A DNA stretch of 64,000 nt from contig NZ_JACHHZ010000006.1 in the NCBI RefSeq assembly GCF_014202975.1, forward strand, positions 595,561 through 659,560, given 5' to 3'. Position 1 is the first letter of the stretch, and every line of letters starts with the position of its first letter. This DNA comes from Povalibacter uvarum. Its GTDB lineage: Bacteria; Pseudomonadota; Gammaproteobacteria; Steroidobacterales; Steroidobacteraceae. The notes beneath the pieces are model-generated. The model saw only the letters and a list, made by a program, of their open reading frames with translations. It did not search any database and was not told the origin of the DNA. This document shows positions 1-7,605 of this stretch, in pieces. A program made the position numbers and the translations under genes.

Positions 1-2
1 AG

Positions 3-809
3 GAATACTTCACGATGGTCACGTGGGACCAACGCGGCGCCGGACGCACGTTCCTCACCGTCGATCCCGCGGACATCGCCGACACGATCCGCATCGATCG
101 CTACGTCAGCGACACAATCGAGATCGCGGAGGCCATCCGGCAGCGATACCACAAGCAGAAGCTCATCCTCATGGGACACAGCTGGGGCACGGTCGTCGCA
201 ATGAAAGCGGCGCTCGAGCGACCCGACCTCTTCCATGCGTACGTCGGCATCGGCCAGGTCATCAACACGAAGACCAATGAGCGGCTGAGTTTCGAATACG
301 GACTCGATCAGGCCCGCAAGACGAACAACGCCGAAGCGATTCGCGATCTCGAATCGATCGCGCCTTATCCTGGAGACCAGCCCATCACTCGCGAGCGGAT
401 CATCATCGCGCGCAAATGGCCGCAGTACTTCGGAGGTCTGACGGCGTATCGAAACAGCTCCGCCTACTTCTTCAGCGCACCGCTGCTCTCGCCGGAGTAC
501 GAGCCGGGCGACGTTGCCGCGATCGACCAGGGCAATGTCTTCACGCTCGGAAAGATCCTGCCGGCGTTTCTCGAAGTCGACTTCACGACCGTTCGCGAGT
601 TTCCGATTCCCGTCGTCATGTTCATGGGCCGGCACGACTACACGACGCCCTCGCAGCCCACGGAGCAATGGCTGAACGCAGTGCGGGCGCCTTACAAGCA
701 GGGCGTATGGTTCGAGAACTCCGCCCACATGATTCCGTGGGAGGAGCCCGGCAGGATGCTGGTGAGCCTGCTCGAGCACGTGCGTCCGCTGACGACGCGC
801 ACGAAGTAA
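3..809 (+). CDS. alpha/beta hydrolase, proline iminopeptidase-like (5' end outside window)
   Basis: The reading frame is already open at base 3, so the N-terminus lies outside the window. Counting from the first Met (base 15), the oxyanion-region sequence WDQRGAG sits at residues 4-10, the nucleophile elbow GHSWGT puts Ser at 56, and Asp208 (GRHDYTTP) and His238 (SAHMIPW) complete a catalytic triad. The DQRGAG motif is typical of the S33 prolyl aminopeptidase-like hydrolases. The substrate cannot be told from the sequence. It converges on the next gene across a strong hairpin. Confidence 0.85.
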   Translation, partial: EYFTMVTWDQRGAGRTFLTVDPADIADTIRIDRYVSDTIEIAEAIRQRYHKQKLILMGHSWGTVVAMKAALERPDLFHAYVGIGQVINTKTNERLSFEYGLDQARKTNNAEAIRDLESIAPYPGDQPITRERIIIARKWPQYFGGLTAYRNSSAYFFSAPLLSPEYEPGDVAAIDQGNVFTLGKILPAFLEVDFTTVREFPIPVVMFMGRHDYTTPSQPTEQWLNAVRAPYKQGVWFENSAHMIPWEEPGRMLVSLLEHVRPLTTRTK

Positions 810-836
810 GCGCCTCTTCCGGCCAGGAAGAGGCGC
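810..836. terminator. terminator-like hairpin between convergent genes
   Basis: An 11-base perfect stem (GCGCCTCTTCC / GGAAGAGGCGC) with loop GGCCA lies immediately after the stop of the hydrolase and just before the end of the convergent gene. There is no clear T-run on either side, so it may act as a bidirectional end structure rather than a classical intrinsic terminator. Confidence 0.55.
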
Positions 837-843
837 CTGGCGA

Positions 844-1233
844 TTACGGAATATTGATCTGGATCGTGTCGCCGGAATTGATGCTCACGCCGCGCCGATA
901 AACCCAGCGCTCGACGTTGCCGTCGAGATAGCGAATGCGGAAATCGACCTTGCCGGTCCAGCACGGAAGCTCGAGCTCGACGGCCTGCTTGCTGTGAGAG
1001 GCAGCGCCTGCCCCTTCAGGATCGAGCACTGCAGCCTCGAGTCCTCCGATCGGGTTCCACAGATTCAGGCCGGCCTTGCTTGCACCGCTGTTCGGGCCGC
1101 CGAAGATGGTGATGGCATTCGGAGTCTTGTTGTTGATCCGCAGGTTCAGATCACACCCCACGCCGGCGCTCGCCACCTGGGCGAGACCGAACACGAGGGC
1201 GATGGCGGACAGGATCGGATAGCGCGTTTTCAT
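844..1233 (-). CDS. small secreted protein of unknown function
   Basis: 129 residues. A signal peptide is clear: MKTR, a hydrophobic stretch (SAIALVFGLAQ), and a likely cut after VASAG. The ATG at 1233 was chosen over upstream in-frame starts because it begins the signal peptide and has a GGAG ribosome site a few bases before it. Two Cys in the mature part (in VGCDLNL and LPCWTG) could form a disulphide in the periplasm. The remainder looks all-beta (NNKTPNAITIFGG, KVDFRIRYLDG). I do not recognise the family. Confidence 0.75.
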   Translation of the reverse strand: MKTRYPILSAIALVFGLAQVASAGVGCDLNLRINNKTPNAITIFGGPNSGASKAGLNLWNPIGGLEAAVLDPEGAGAASHSKQAVELELPCWTGKVDFRIRYLDGNVERWVYRRGVSINSGDTIQINIP

Positions 1234-1360
1234 GAATACTCCTTCGATGAGGTCGCCGGGGCGACAGGCAGGAGATGACCTCCTGACTTCATCAACGGAA
1301 GCCTTCCGCCGGAACCGGACAGCGATGGAACGAAAGGACAGGTCGTGCGAGTCTGCGCGC

Positions 1361-1744
1361 ATGAAGACGACGCCCTCCTGCCCGTGCGGCTCAGGCCAGC
1401 CGCTCGCTGCGTGCTGCGGCCGATATCACGCTGGGGAACCCGCACCCACCGCGGAAGCGCTGATGCGATCCCGGTACTCGGCGTTCGCGCTGCACAACGA
1501 GCCGTATCTCATGATGTCGTGGCATCCGCGCACGCGGCCCGCGTCGATCCCGTTCGATCCCAATCAGAAATGGCTGGGACTGCGCGTCGTCGAAGCGAAG
1601 AACACCGGCGCGGATACCGCGGAGGTCGCATTCATCGCGCGCTTCCGCGTTGGTGGTGGATCTGCGGCTCGTCTTCACGAGCGCAGCCGTTTCGTGCGCG
1701 AGAACGGCCGATGGCTGTACGTCGATGGCGATCTTCGCGACTGA
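1361..1744 (+). CDS. YchJ-like (UPF0225) SEC-C motif protein
   Basis: 127 residues. The N-terminus CPCGSGQPLAACC is a SEC-C zinc motif, followed by the YchJ signatures LMRSRYSAFAL, TWHP-like SWHPRTRP, WLGLRV, EVAFIARF and ERSRFVRENGRWLYVDG. The E. coli relative has a second SEC-C motif at the C-terminus; this protein stops before it, as in many other bacteria. The start at 1361 puts CPCG near the N-terminus, as in relatives; an in-frame ATG at 1325 is also possible since neither has a strong ribosome site. The core beta-barrel resembles NTF2 folds; no established reaction. Confidence 0.85.
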   Translation: MKTTPSCPCGSGQPLAACCGRYHAGEPAPTAEALMRSRYSAFALHNEPYLMMSWHPRTRPASIPFDPNQKWLGLRVVEAKNTGADTAEVAFIARFRVGGGSAARLHERSRFVRENGRWLYVDGDLRD

Positions 1745-1834
1745 TCCCGAAACGGATTCGAGCGCAAGAACCGAGGAGAGCGAAGCGCGACCGCGTTCTA
1801 TCGTGAGCCCGAATGTCGCTCACGAGGAACCGCC

Positions 1835-2599
1835 ATGTCAGTACTCGCTCATAAAGTCGCAATCGTCACAGGCGCCAGCTCCGGCATCGGCCGCGCAACC
1901 GCGGTTCTATTCGCACGCGAAGGAGCATCTGTCGTCGTGTCCGCGCGGCGCCAGAAAGAGCTCGATGCACTCGTCGACGAAATCTCCACGGCGGGCGGAC
2001 GCGCAGTGGCTGTCGCTGGTGATGTGAGAGCGGACGACCTGGCGCAGCGACTGGTCGCCACTGCGGTCGAGCGCTTCGGCGGTCTCGACATCGCATTCAA
2101 CAACGCAGGGTCGCTCGGAGAAATGGGCGCGACGCCGGATGTGTCACTCGATGGCTGGCGCGAAGCCGTGGACATCAATCTCACCGCCGCATTCCTCGCT
2201 GCCAAGCATCAGTTGCCTGCGATGCTCGCGCGCGGCAGCGGCTCCCTCATCTTCACTTCGACGTTCGTCGGCTACACGGTGGGCTACCCGGGTGCCGCCG
2301 CTTACGCCGCGAGCAAGGCTGGTGTGATCGGACTCACCAAGGCGCTGGCGGCCGAGTTCGGTCCGCGGGGAATCCGGGTGAACGCCCTCCTTCCCGGTGG
2401 CACGGACACGCCGATGGCGCGGGCGATGAATGGAACACCGGAAGCGTGGGCGTTCGTGGAGCAACTGCACGCACTGAAACGCGTCGCTACGCCGGAAGAA
2501 CAGGCGAAATCCGTGCTCTATCTCGCGTCCGATGCGTCTTCGTTCACGACCGGCACTGCGATGCTGGTCGACGGCGGCGTTTCCATCAATCGTGCCTGA
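1835..2599 (+). CDS. short-chain dehydrogenase/reductase (SDR)
   Basis: 254 residues, the usual length for classical SDRs. TGASSGIG (residues 12-19) binds the dinucleotide, NNAG is at 89-92, and the catalytic Ser142 and YAASK (Tyr157, Lys161) are present. The C-terminal LVDGGVSIN is typical. SARRQ at the end of beta-2 suggests NADP preference. A GAGGAA ribosome site precedes the ATG. Substrate unknown; it stands alone with a lipoprotein gene convergent to it. Confidence 0.92.
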   Translation: MSVLAHKVAIVTGASSGIGRATAVLFAREGASVVVSARRQKELDALVDEISTAGGRAVAVAGDVRADDLAQRLVATAVERFGGLDIAFNNAGSLGEMGATPDVSLDGWREAVDINLTAAFLAAKHQLPAMLARGSGSLIFTSTFVGYTVGYPGAAAYAASKAGVIGLTKALAAEFGPRGIRVNALLPGGTDTPMARAMNGTPEAWAFVEQLHALKRVATPEEQAKSVLYLASDASSFTTGTAMLVDGGVSINRA

Positions 2600-2644
2600 G
2601 CCGCCCGCCCGATGTCCGGCACACATGTGTCCGGATGATCGCGA

Positions 2645-2890
2645 CTAGGAAGCGCAGCGAAACGTCGTTACCTGCCGGCCGGTGCCCGGAGGCAGCGAGG
2701 GATCCTTGTTGACCGTGGAGACGATCACGGCTCGTTGCTCGCTGGCCTTGCCACAAGCGCGATTCGCCAGCGCCTGGCTGTCCTCATCGGCGCCATGGGT
2801 AATCGAGTTGGTGTTGTCGTGATTGAGCTTCACGGTCGTGCAGGCACTCATTGCGACGACACAGGCAGCTATGACGATCCCGCGAATCAT
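2645..2890 (-). CDS. small putative lipoprotein
   Basis: 81 residues. The N-terminus MIRGIVIAACVVAMSACTT carries a lipobox (MSAC), so the mature protein would start at Cys17 and be anchored in a membrane. A GAGGTC ribosome site precedes the ATG. Two further Cys (in RACGKAS and the end, FRCAS) may pair. No family recognised. Confidence 0.7.
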   Translation of the reverse strand: MIRGIVIAACVVAMSACTTVKLNHDNTNSITHGADEDSQALANRACGKASEQRAVIVSTVNKDPSLPPGTGRQVTTFRCAS

Positions 2891-2937
2891 GGTGACCTCG
2901 GCGTATCGGCGGCACGGATCGTGAGCTTATCTCCTCT

Positions 2938-3031
2938 GTCACCCCCGCGTAAGCGGTGTCCGCCGTCATTCCGCGCAGGCGGGAGTCCATCCGGAGACTG
3001 AAGATGGATTCCCGCTTTCGCGGGAATGACG
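2938..3031. repeat. dispersed REP-like repeat (type I), copy 1
   Basis: Two GC-rich palindromes: a degraded one (ATTCCGCGCAGGCGGGAGT) and a perfect one (ATTCCCGCTTTCGCGGGAAT), each flanked by GTCA.../...TGAC and separated by about 30 bases with a GATGGATT joint. The same arrangement recurs in six other intergenic gaps in this window, plus one half-unit. It sits in the 154-base gap before asd. Confidence 0.85.
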
Positions 3032-3044
3032 GGAGTTGCGGGAC

Positions 3045-4106
3045 CTACCCCACCAGCTTCTCCGCGATCTGCACCGCATTGAGCGCCGCGCCCTTGAGCA
3101 ACTGATCACCCGCGATGAACATCGAGATGGAGCGGTTCGACGGATCGCTCACGTCCTGGCGGATGCGGCCGACCAGCAGCTCGTCGCGACCTGACGCATC
3201 GTTCGGCATCGGGTAGTAGTTGTTCTGCGCATCGTCGACCAGGCGCACACCCGGTGCCGACGCCACGATGCTGCGTACTTCTTCCGGCGTGATCCGCTCT
3301 TCGCACTCGAAGTTCACGGAGACGCAATGAGCGCGCAGCACGGGAACACGCACGCACGTGGCCGTGATCCGCATCGTCGCATCGCCGAAGATTTTTCGCG
3401 CTTCCTGCATCACCTTCGCTTCTTCGTCGTTATAGCCCGTCGTCGGATCGACGCGCGCGTTGTGGCTGAAAACGTTGAATGCGTAGGGATGCGGCAATAC
3501 CTTGGGCTCATAGCGCTCGCCCGCGAGATACGCACGCGTGCTCTCGCGCAACTCTTCCATTGCAGCAGCACCGGCGCCCGAAGCCGCCTGGTAGGTCGAC
3601 AGGATCAGGCGGCGAATCGGATTGCGCTGATGAATGGGCCAAAGCGGCGTGATGCTGAGAATGGCCACGCAATTCGGATTGGCGATGATGCCGCGATGCT
3701 GCGCGATGGCCTGCGAGTTGATCTCCGGCACCACGAGCGGCACATCGTCATGCATGCGGAAAGCCGACGAGTTGTCGACGACGATCGTGCCGCGCTCGGC
3801 CATCAGCGGCGCGTACTGCTTCGAGACGGAGCCGCCTGCGGAGAACAGCGCGATGTCGATGCCGTCGATCGTATCCGGGCCCAGCGCTTCGATGACGACC
3901 GGCTGATCGCCGTACTTGAGCACCTGCCCGGCGGAGCGGCCCGAAGCGAGCAGACGCAGCGAGCGCAACGGGAATTTGCGCCGGTGCAGGCACTCGATCA
4001 TTTCGCGACCGACTGCTCCCGTCGCACCCACCACGGCGACGACCGGCGAGCGAAGGTCGCGACGGGGTCGCGAATCAGGGACGGAATCGGAGACTGCTGC
4101 GCACAT
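3045..4106 (-). CDS. asd: aspartate-semialdehyde dehydrogenase
   Basis: 353 residues. It reduces aspartyl phosphate to aspartate semialdehyde with NADPH, the branch point to lysine/diaminopimelate, threonine, methionine and isoleucine. VVGATGAVGREM (25-36) binds NADP, SAGGSVSK and VVDNSSAFRM are family motifs, and the nucleophile Cys146 lies in NPNCVAI; the His general base is in RAHCVSVN. The ATG at 4106 follows GAGGAAGCAGT. The N-terminus is about 20 residues longer than usual. A terminator-like hairpin only 45 bases upstream suggests attenuation (see the separate entry). Confidence 0.95.
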   Translation of the reverse strand: MCAAVSDSVPDSRPRRDLRSPVVAVVGATGAVGREMIECLHRRKFPLRSLRLLASGRSAGQVLKYGDQPVVIEALGPDTIDGIDIALFSAGGSVSKQYAPLMAERGTIVVDNSSAFRMHDDVPLVVPEINSQAIAQHRGIIANPNCVAILSITPLWPIHQRNPIRRLILSTYQAASGAGAAAMEELRESTRAYLAGERYEPKVLPHPYAFNVFSHNARVDPTTGYNDEEAKVMQEARKIFGDATMRITATCVRVPVLRAHCVSVNFECEERITPEEVRSIVASAPGVRLVDDAQNNYYPMPNDASGRDELLVGRIRQDVSDPSNRSISMFIAGDQLLKGAALNAVQIAEKLVG

Positions 4107-4151
4107 ACTGCTTCCTCATTGAGTGAAGCCGGGTCGGGAACGCAGCCAAAG

Positions 4152-4184
4152 AAAAGGCCCCGTCCGTTTCCGGCGGGGCCTTTT
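4152..4184 (-). terminator. intrinsic terminator upstream of asd (possible attenuator)
   Basis: Read on the minus strand: an 11-base arm AAAAGGCCCCG, an inner CCG-GAAA-CGG tetraloop stem, and the matching arm CGGGGCCTTTT followed by CTTT. This is a classical intrinsic terminator. It ends 45 bases before the asd start, leaving little space for a separate promoter. It may terminate the upstream membrane-protein gene, or act as an attenuator of asd. Confidence 0.75.
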
Positions 4185-4207
4185 GAACCGTTCGATCGCT
4201 TTTTGAC

Positions 4208-4282
4208 TTACGCGCGCAAACAGTCCGGCAACCCCGCTGGGAGCCGCTTTGTTTTCGTCGTGCGTTTAATCGAGCGAATCAT
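4208..4282 (-). promoter_or_regulatory. possible leader peptide ORF of asd (Ile/Thr/Lys-rich)
   Basis: A 24-codon ORF, MIRSIKRTTKTKR followed by LPAGLPDCLRA, ends 23 bases before the terminator hairpin. Eight of its first 13 codons are Ile, Thr or Lys, all products of the pathway that asd feeds. A GCGGGGTT stretch in the ORF (around 4230-4237) could pair with GGCCCCGC in the 5' arm of the terminator and so act as an antiterminator. No good ribosome site is visible before the ATG, which is the main weakness. Confidence 0.35.
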
Positions 4283-4347
4283 GGGCGGGGAAATTAGCCG
4301 ACGGACGACGGGTCTGTAAAGGGCCAAAGTACACAATCCCCGAAGGC

Positions 4348-4758
4348 CTATCGCGCAATTCCGCCCTTTCTTTTACTTAAGTAGGCCCCGGCGAGCGCTG
4401 CCGGGATACCAAGGCCTAGTCCCAGGACCCGCACCCAGGTCGGTACTCCGGTGGAAAACGGGATGCTGATGGCGACCCCGAGGACGCCGAAGGCCAGCGC
4501 GTTGTAGTACGGCAGCGTCGGAGCCAGGCGTGCTGTGAGATAGCCACCAACGACTGTCGATGCCGTCCCGAGAACCAGCGCGGTGAGCAGGTAACCTGCG
4601 TCCTCATTCAGCGCGGCCAGCGCAGCCTCGATCTGTTCCTTGGGCGCGTCGAGAGGGGGCCCGCCGAACATCGCGAACAGCACCAGGCTGGACACGAAAT
4701 CGATGCCGAAGACGGCGAGGGTCGCGAGCACGATCGCCTTGATACTGATGCCTTGCAT
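4348..4758 (-). CDS. small inner-membrane protein of unknown function
   Basis: 136 residues with about four hydrophobic segments: IKAIVLATLAVFGIDFVSSLVLF, YLLTALVLGTASTVVGGYLTA, YNALAFGVLGVAISIPF and VLGLGLGIPAALAGAYL, ending in a basic tail (SKRKGG). The start at 4758 is chosen because it leads straight into the first membrane segment. The gene is divergent from the TrhO-RluA fusion. I do not recognise a family. Confidence 0.7.
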   Translation of the reverse strand: MQGISIKAIVLATLAVFGIDFVSSLVLFAMFGGPPLDAPKEQIEAALAALNEDAGYLLTALVLGTASTVVGGYLTARLAPTLPYYNALAFGVLGVAISIPFSTGVPTWVRVLGLGLGIPAALAGAYLSKRKGGIAR

Positions 4759-4910
4759 GAATCCGTGGTGCTTGTCTTGAGGATGTACCTCACCAGTCTG
4801 ACATTGTTCGTCGTACGCCTGCGTGACTTCGGCGTGACGCCCGCGGATTTGCAGGGGCAGTCCTCGCGCACTTCGAATACCATCGCGCACCGTCGAATAC
4901 CCGCACCGCG

Positions 4911-6710
4911 ATGAAGCCGATCCTCAACGCCGCCGCCTACAAATTCCTGCCGCTGTCCGACCTGATGGCGAAGCGGGATCGGTTGCGCGTGCTCTGCGAG
5001 CAATGGCAACTCAAGGGCTCGATCCTGCTCAGCCCCGAGGGCATCAATCTCTTCGTCGCCGGGGAAGCCGATCAGGTCGAATCGCTGCTCGCCGAGCTGC
5101 GCAGCTGGCCCGGCCTCGCTGACCTGCAGCCGAAACTGAGCGGTACGGAGGCCCAGCCGTTCCGACGCATGCTGGTGCGAGTGAAGAACGAGATCATCGC
5201 TTTCGGCGTCGAGGGCATCGATCCCTCCCGGCACACTTCCGCCAAGCTGCCGGCGACCGAACTGAAGCGCTGGCTCGATGAGAAGCGCCCGGTGACGCTG
5301 CTCGATACGCGCAATCGCTATGAAGTGAAGCTCGGCACCTTCAGGAATGCGCTGCCAATCGACATCGATCACTTTCGCGACTTCCCCGCGGCAGTGGCGC
5401 AGCTGCCCGCGGGGCTCAAGGAGCAACCGATCGTGATGTTCTGCACCGGCGGCATCCGCTGCGAGAAGGCCGGTCCGTTCATGGAGCGCGAAGGCTTCAG
5501 GCACGTCTACCAGCTCGAAGGCGGCATCCTGAAGTATTTCGAGGAGTGCGGCGCCGCGCACTACGAAGGCGAATGCTTCGTGTTCGATCAGCGCACCGGA
5601 CTCGACGCGCATCTGCAGCCGACGCAGTCAGCGCAATGCTTCAAGTGCCGCCTGCCCCTGACCGAAGAAGACCAGCGTCACGAACATCATGTGCCGGGCG
5701 AGAGCTGCCGCTACTGCTATCGCACGCCGGCCGAGAAAATGACGAGCGTGCTCAGCGCCCGCCACGAGGAAGTGAAGCGGATCATCGATCCGCTGCCCGG
5801 CAGCCAGCCGCACGATCACTTCCGGCCCGTCAGCATTCCGGCTGAATGCGACGGGCAACGACTCATCGAAGCGCTGTGCCACGTCGTGAAGCACGTGCCC
5901 GAAGAAACATGGCTGGAGCGTTGCGCACTCGGCCTCGTACTCGACGCCGACGATCGCTCGTGCGAGCCGCACAGGATCGTTCATGCCGGCGAGCGCTATC
6001 GCCACAAGTTCCCGGCGGTGATCGAGCCGGACGTGAACATGCGGCTCGAAATCCTCTACGAGGATGAAGCGCTGTTCATCGTGAACAAGCCCGCGCCGCT
6101 GCCCATGCACGCGGGCGGCCGGTTCTATCGCAACACGCTCAAGTACGTGCTCGATGCGCTCTACGCCCCGCAGAAGCCGCGCCCGTCACATCGACTCGAT
6201 GCGAATACGACGGGTGCACTGGTCGTTGCGCGAACGCAGTTCATCGCGAAGAAGATCCAGACGCAGTTTGCACGCGGTGAGGTGGAGAAGCGCTATCTGG
6301 TGCGCGTCCACGGCCATCCGACGGATGACAACTTCGCGTGCGATGCACCGATCAGCGTCGATGCCGGCAAACTGGGCTCACGCTTCATCGATCATGAGAG
6401 CGGCCTGGCCGCACGCACCGAGTTCAGCGTTCTCGATCGCCTCGCTGATGGCTCATCGCTTCTCGAAGCTCGCCCCCTGACAGGACGCACGAACCAGATT
6501 CGCGTGCATCTGTGGCATCTCGGCTTCCCCGTATGCGGCGATCCCGCGTACGTTCGCGGCAAGGAGCTTGGGGACAGCCAGACGCTGGACATCAATGCAC
6601 CGCCACTGTGCCTGCATGCGTGGCAGGTCAGCTTCGAGCATCCGCTGCATCGGCAGACCGTGACGTTTACCGCGCCTCCGCCGGGGTGGGCGTCTGTCAC
6701 TCCGGCGTAG
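4911..6710 (+). CDS. fusion of TrhO-type rhodanese tRNA-U34 hydroxylase and RluA-family pseudouridine synthase
   Basis: 599 residues. Residues 1-280 match the YceA/TrhO family (oxygen-dependent hydroxylation of tRNA uridine-34): an acylphosphatase-like N-domain, then a rhodanese domain with active Cys178 in FCTGGIRCEKAG, and a Cys-rich tail (CFKC at 243-246, CRYC at 266-269) that may bind zinc. Residues about 300-590 are an RluA-type pseudouridine synthase with catalytic Asp430 in SHRLDANTTGALV and the later GRTNQIRVHLWHLG. Both halves keep their catalytic residues, so one polypeptide may carry out two RNA modifications. The last codons are formed by REP sequence, and the stop at 6708 lies inside the repeat. 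Confidence 0.9.
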   Translation: MKPILNAAAYKFLPLSDLMAKRDRLRVLCEQWQLKGSILLSPEGINLFVAGEADQVESLLAELRSWPGLADLQPKLSGTEAQPFRRMLVRVKNEIIAFGVEGIDPSRHTSAKLPATELKRWLDEKRPVTLLDTRNRYEVKLGTFRNALPIDIDHFRDFPAAVAQLPAGLKEQPIVMFCTGGIRCEKAGPFMEREGFRHVYQLEGGILKYFEECGAAHYEGECFVFDQRTGLDAHLQPTQSAQCFKCRLPLTEEDQRHEHHVPGESCRYCYRTPAEKMTSVLSARHEEVKRIIDPLPGSQPHDHFRPVSIPAECDGQRLIEALCHVVKHVPEETWLERCALGLVLDADDRSCEPHRIVHAGERYRHKFPAVIEPDVNMRLEILYEDEALFIVNKPAPLPMHAGGRFYRNTLKYVLDALYAPQKPRPSHRLDANTTGALVVARTQFIAKKIQTQFARGEVEKRYLVRVHGHPTDDNFACDAPISVDAGKLGSRFIDHESGLAARTEFSVLDRLADGSSLLEARPLTGRTNQIRVHLWHLGFPVCGDPAYVRGKELGDSQTLDINAPPLCLHAWQVSFEHPLHRQTVTFTAPPPGWASVTPA

Positions 6711-6815
6711 CGTCTGTCACTCCCGCGAACGCGGCCACGCTTTGCCTGGTTCAGATGGATTCCCGCTTTCGCGGGAATGACGGCATCTGTCACTCCCGCT
6801 TTCGCGGGAATGACG
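6692..6815. repeat. REP-like repeat cluster (type I), copy 2, overlapping a CDS end
   Basis: Three GTCACTCC-type half-units, one degenerate, ending in two perfect CCCGCTTTCGCGGG palindromes with TGACGG ends. The first half-unit supplies the last residues (VTPA) and stop codon of the upstream gene, so the repeat appears to have entered or replaced the gene end. Confidence 0.8.
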
Positions 6816-6827
6816 GATCGCTGTCGC

Positions 6828-6856
6828 GATGACGTCCGGCTGAAGCCGGACCCACA
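6828..6856. repeat. REP-like repeat, type II
   Basis: GATGACGTCCGGCTGAAGCC followed by GGACCCACAG: a palindrome GTCCGGCT-GA-AGCCGGAC that differs from the type I repeats. The same unit appears at 63851-63917, where it is broken by an insertion sequence. Confidence 0.65.
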
Positions 6857-6880
6857 GCGACGCCCCTCTTCCTCCCAGCT

Positions 6881-6907
6881 AACCGCCAACCGCCAACCGC
6901 CAACCGC
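6881..6907. repeat. short tandem repeat AACCGCC
   Basis: Three full copies and one partial copy of the 7-mer AACCGCC lie directly before the end of the convergent lipoprotein gene. No function is evident. Confidence 0.7.
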
Positions 6908-6913
6908 TTCTCC

Positions 6914-7465
6914 TCAGTGCTTCCACTCCGCCTGCAGCACCTCGGCGGCGTCATTCTCCAGCTTCACCTCGATCTTCGTTTCCTTCCCCGCGGCATCCGG
7001 CCCGAAGAACTCGTAAATCACGACGCCGTTGCCCTGGTCGCTCTCGATGATGCGGGTCGGCGCGAACTGCGCATTGGCTCCCGTGAGTGCAGCCATGACC
7101 TTCGCAGGCGCGTCAGCCGCGACGATGTCGCGCTGAATCTCGACGACTTTCCAGACGCCGTCGACTTTCGTCAGGTCGAGCTCGATCTCCGCTCCGTTGA
7201 ACGTGCCCTCGACATCGTAGTAATCGTTGCCGTTGCGCTGCTCATGCTCCGCTTCCGCGACCTGCATTCCCGGGCGTGCGGCTTCGACTGCCGCCAGCAC
7301 CTCCGGCGGCACTGACGAAAGATCGACCGTTTCCTTCCCTGTCGCATCGACCTTCTGCGCCGGGGCGGCCGCGGGCTCGGATGCCGGCGCAGGTTCTTTG
7401 CTGCAAGCCGCGGTCATCAATGAACCCGCCAGCACACACGAAACGAGAATGACCTTCGAGCTCAT
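6914..7465 (-). CDS. putative lipoprotein with PepSY-like domain
   Basis: 183 residues. MSSKVILVSCVLAGSLMTAAC ends in a lipobox (TAAC), followed by a Pro/Ala-rich linker and a PepSY-like region (PPEVLAAVEAARPGMQV ... NDYYDVEGTFNG ... GVWKVVEIQRDI) in roughly residues 50-120. PepSY domains are thought to inhibit or modulate proteases outside the cytoplasm. Start at 7465 fixed by the signal sequence. A second similar alpha-beta unit may follow (PAKVMAALTGAN ... IYEFFG). Confidence 0.75.
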   Translation of the reverse strand: MSSKVILVSCVLAGSLMTAACSKEPAPASEPAAAPAQKVDATGKETVDLSSVPPEVLAAVEAARPGMQVAEAEHEQRNGNDYYDVEGTFNGAEIELDLTKVDGVWKVVEIQRDIVAADAPAKVMAALTGANAQFAPTRIIESDQGNGVVIYEFFGPDAAGKETKIEVKLENDAAEVLQAEWKH

Positions 7466-7605
7466 GGCATCACCCGCGGCAAGCAACAGGGGCCCGCATG
7501 CTACCGCACTGCCGTGTTCTTCTGTCCATCGTGCCACTTGATTCCCGTGCCATTGCGCACTGAAACTGCGCACACGTCGGCCAAGAACGTCACGAGGCAT
7601 TCAAC

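Noticed and set aside
4107..4347. Lysine riboswitch upstream of asd
   Set aside because: The gap has a terminator but not the conserved junction sequences or length of the lysine aptamer that I know; the leader-peptide idea fits better.
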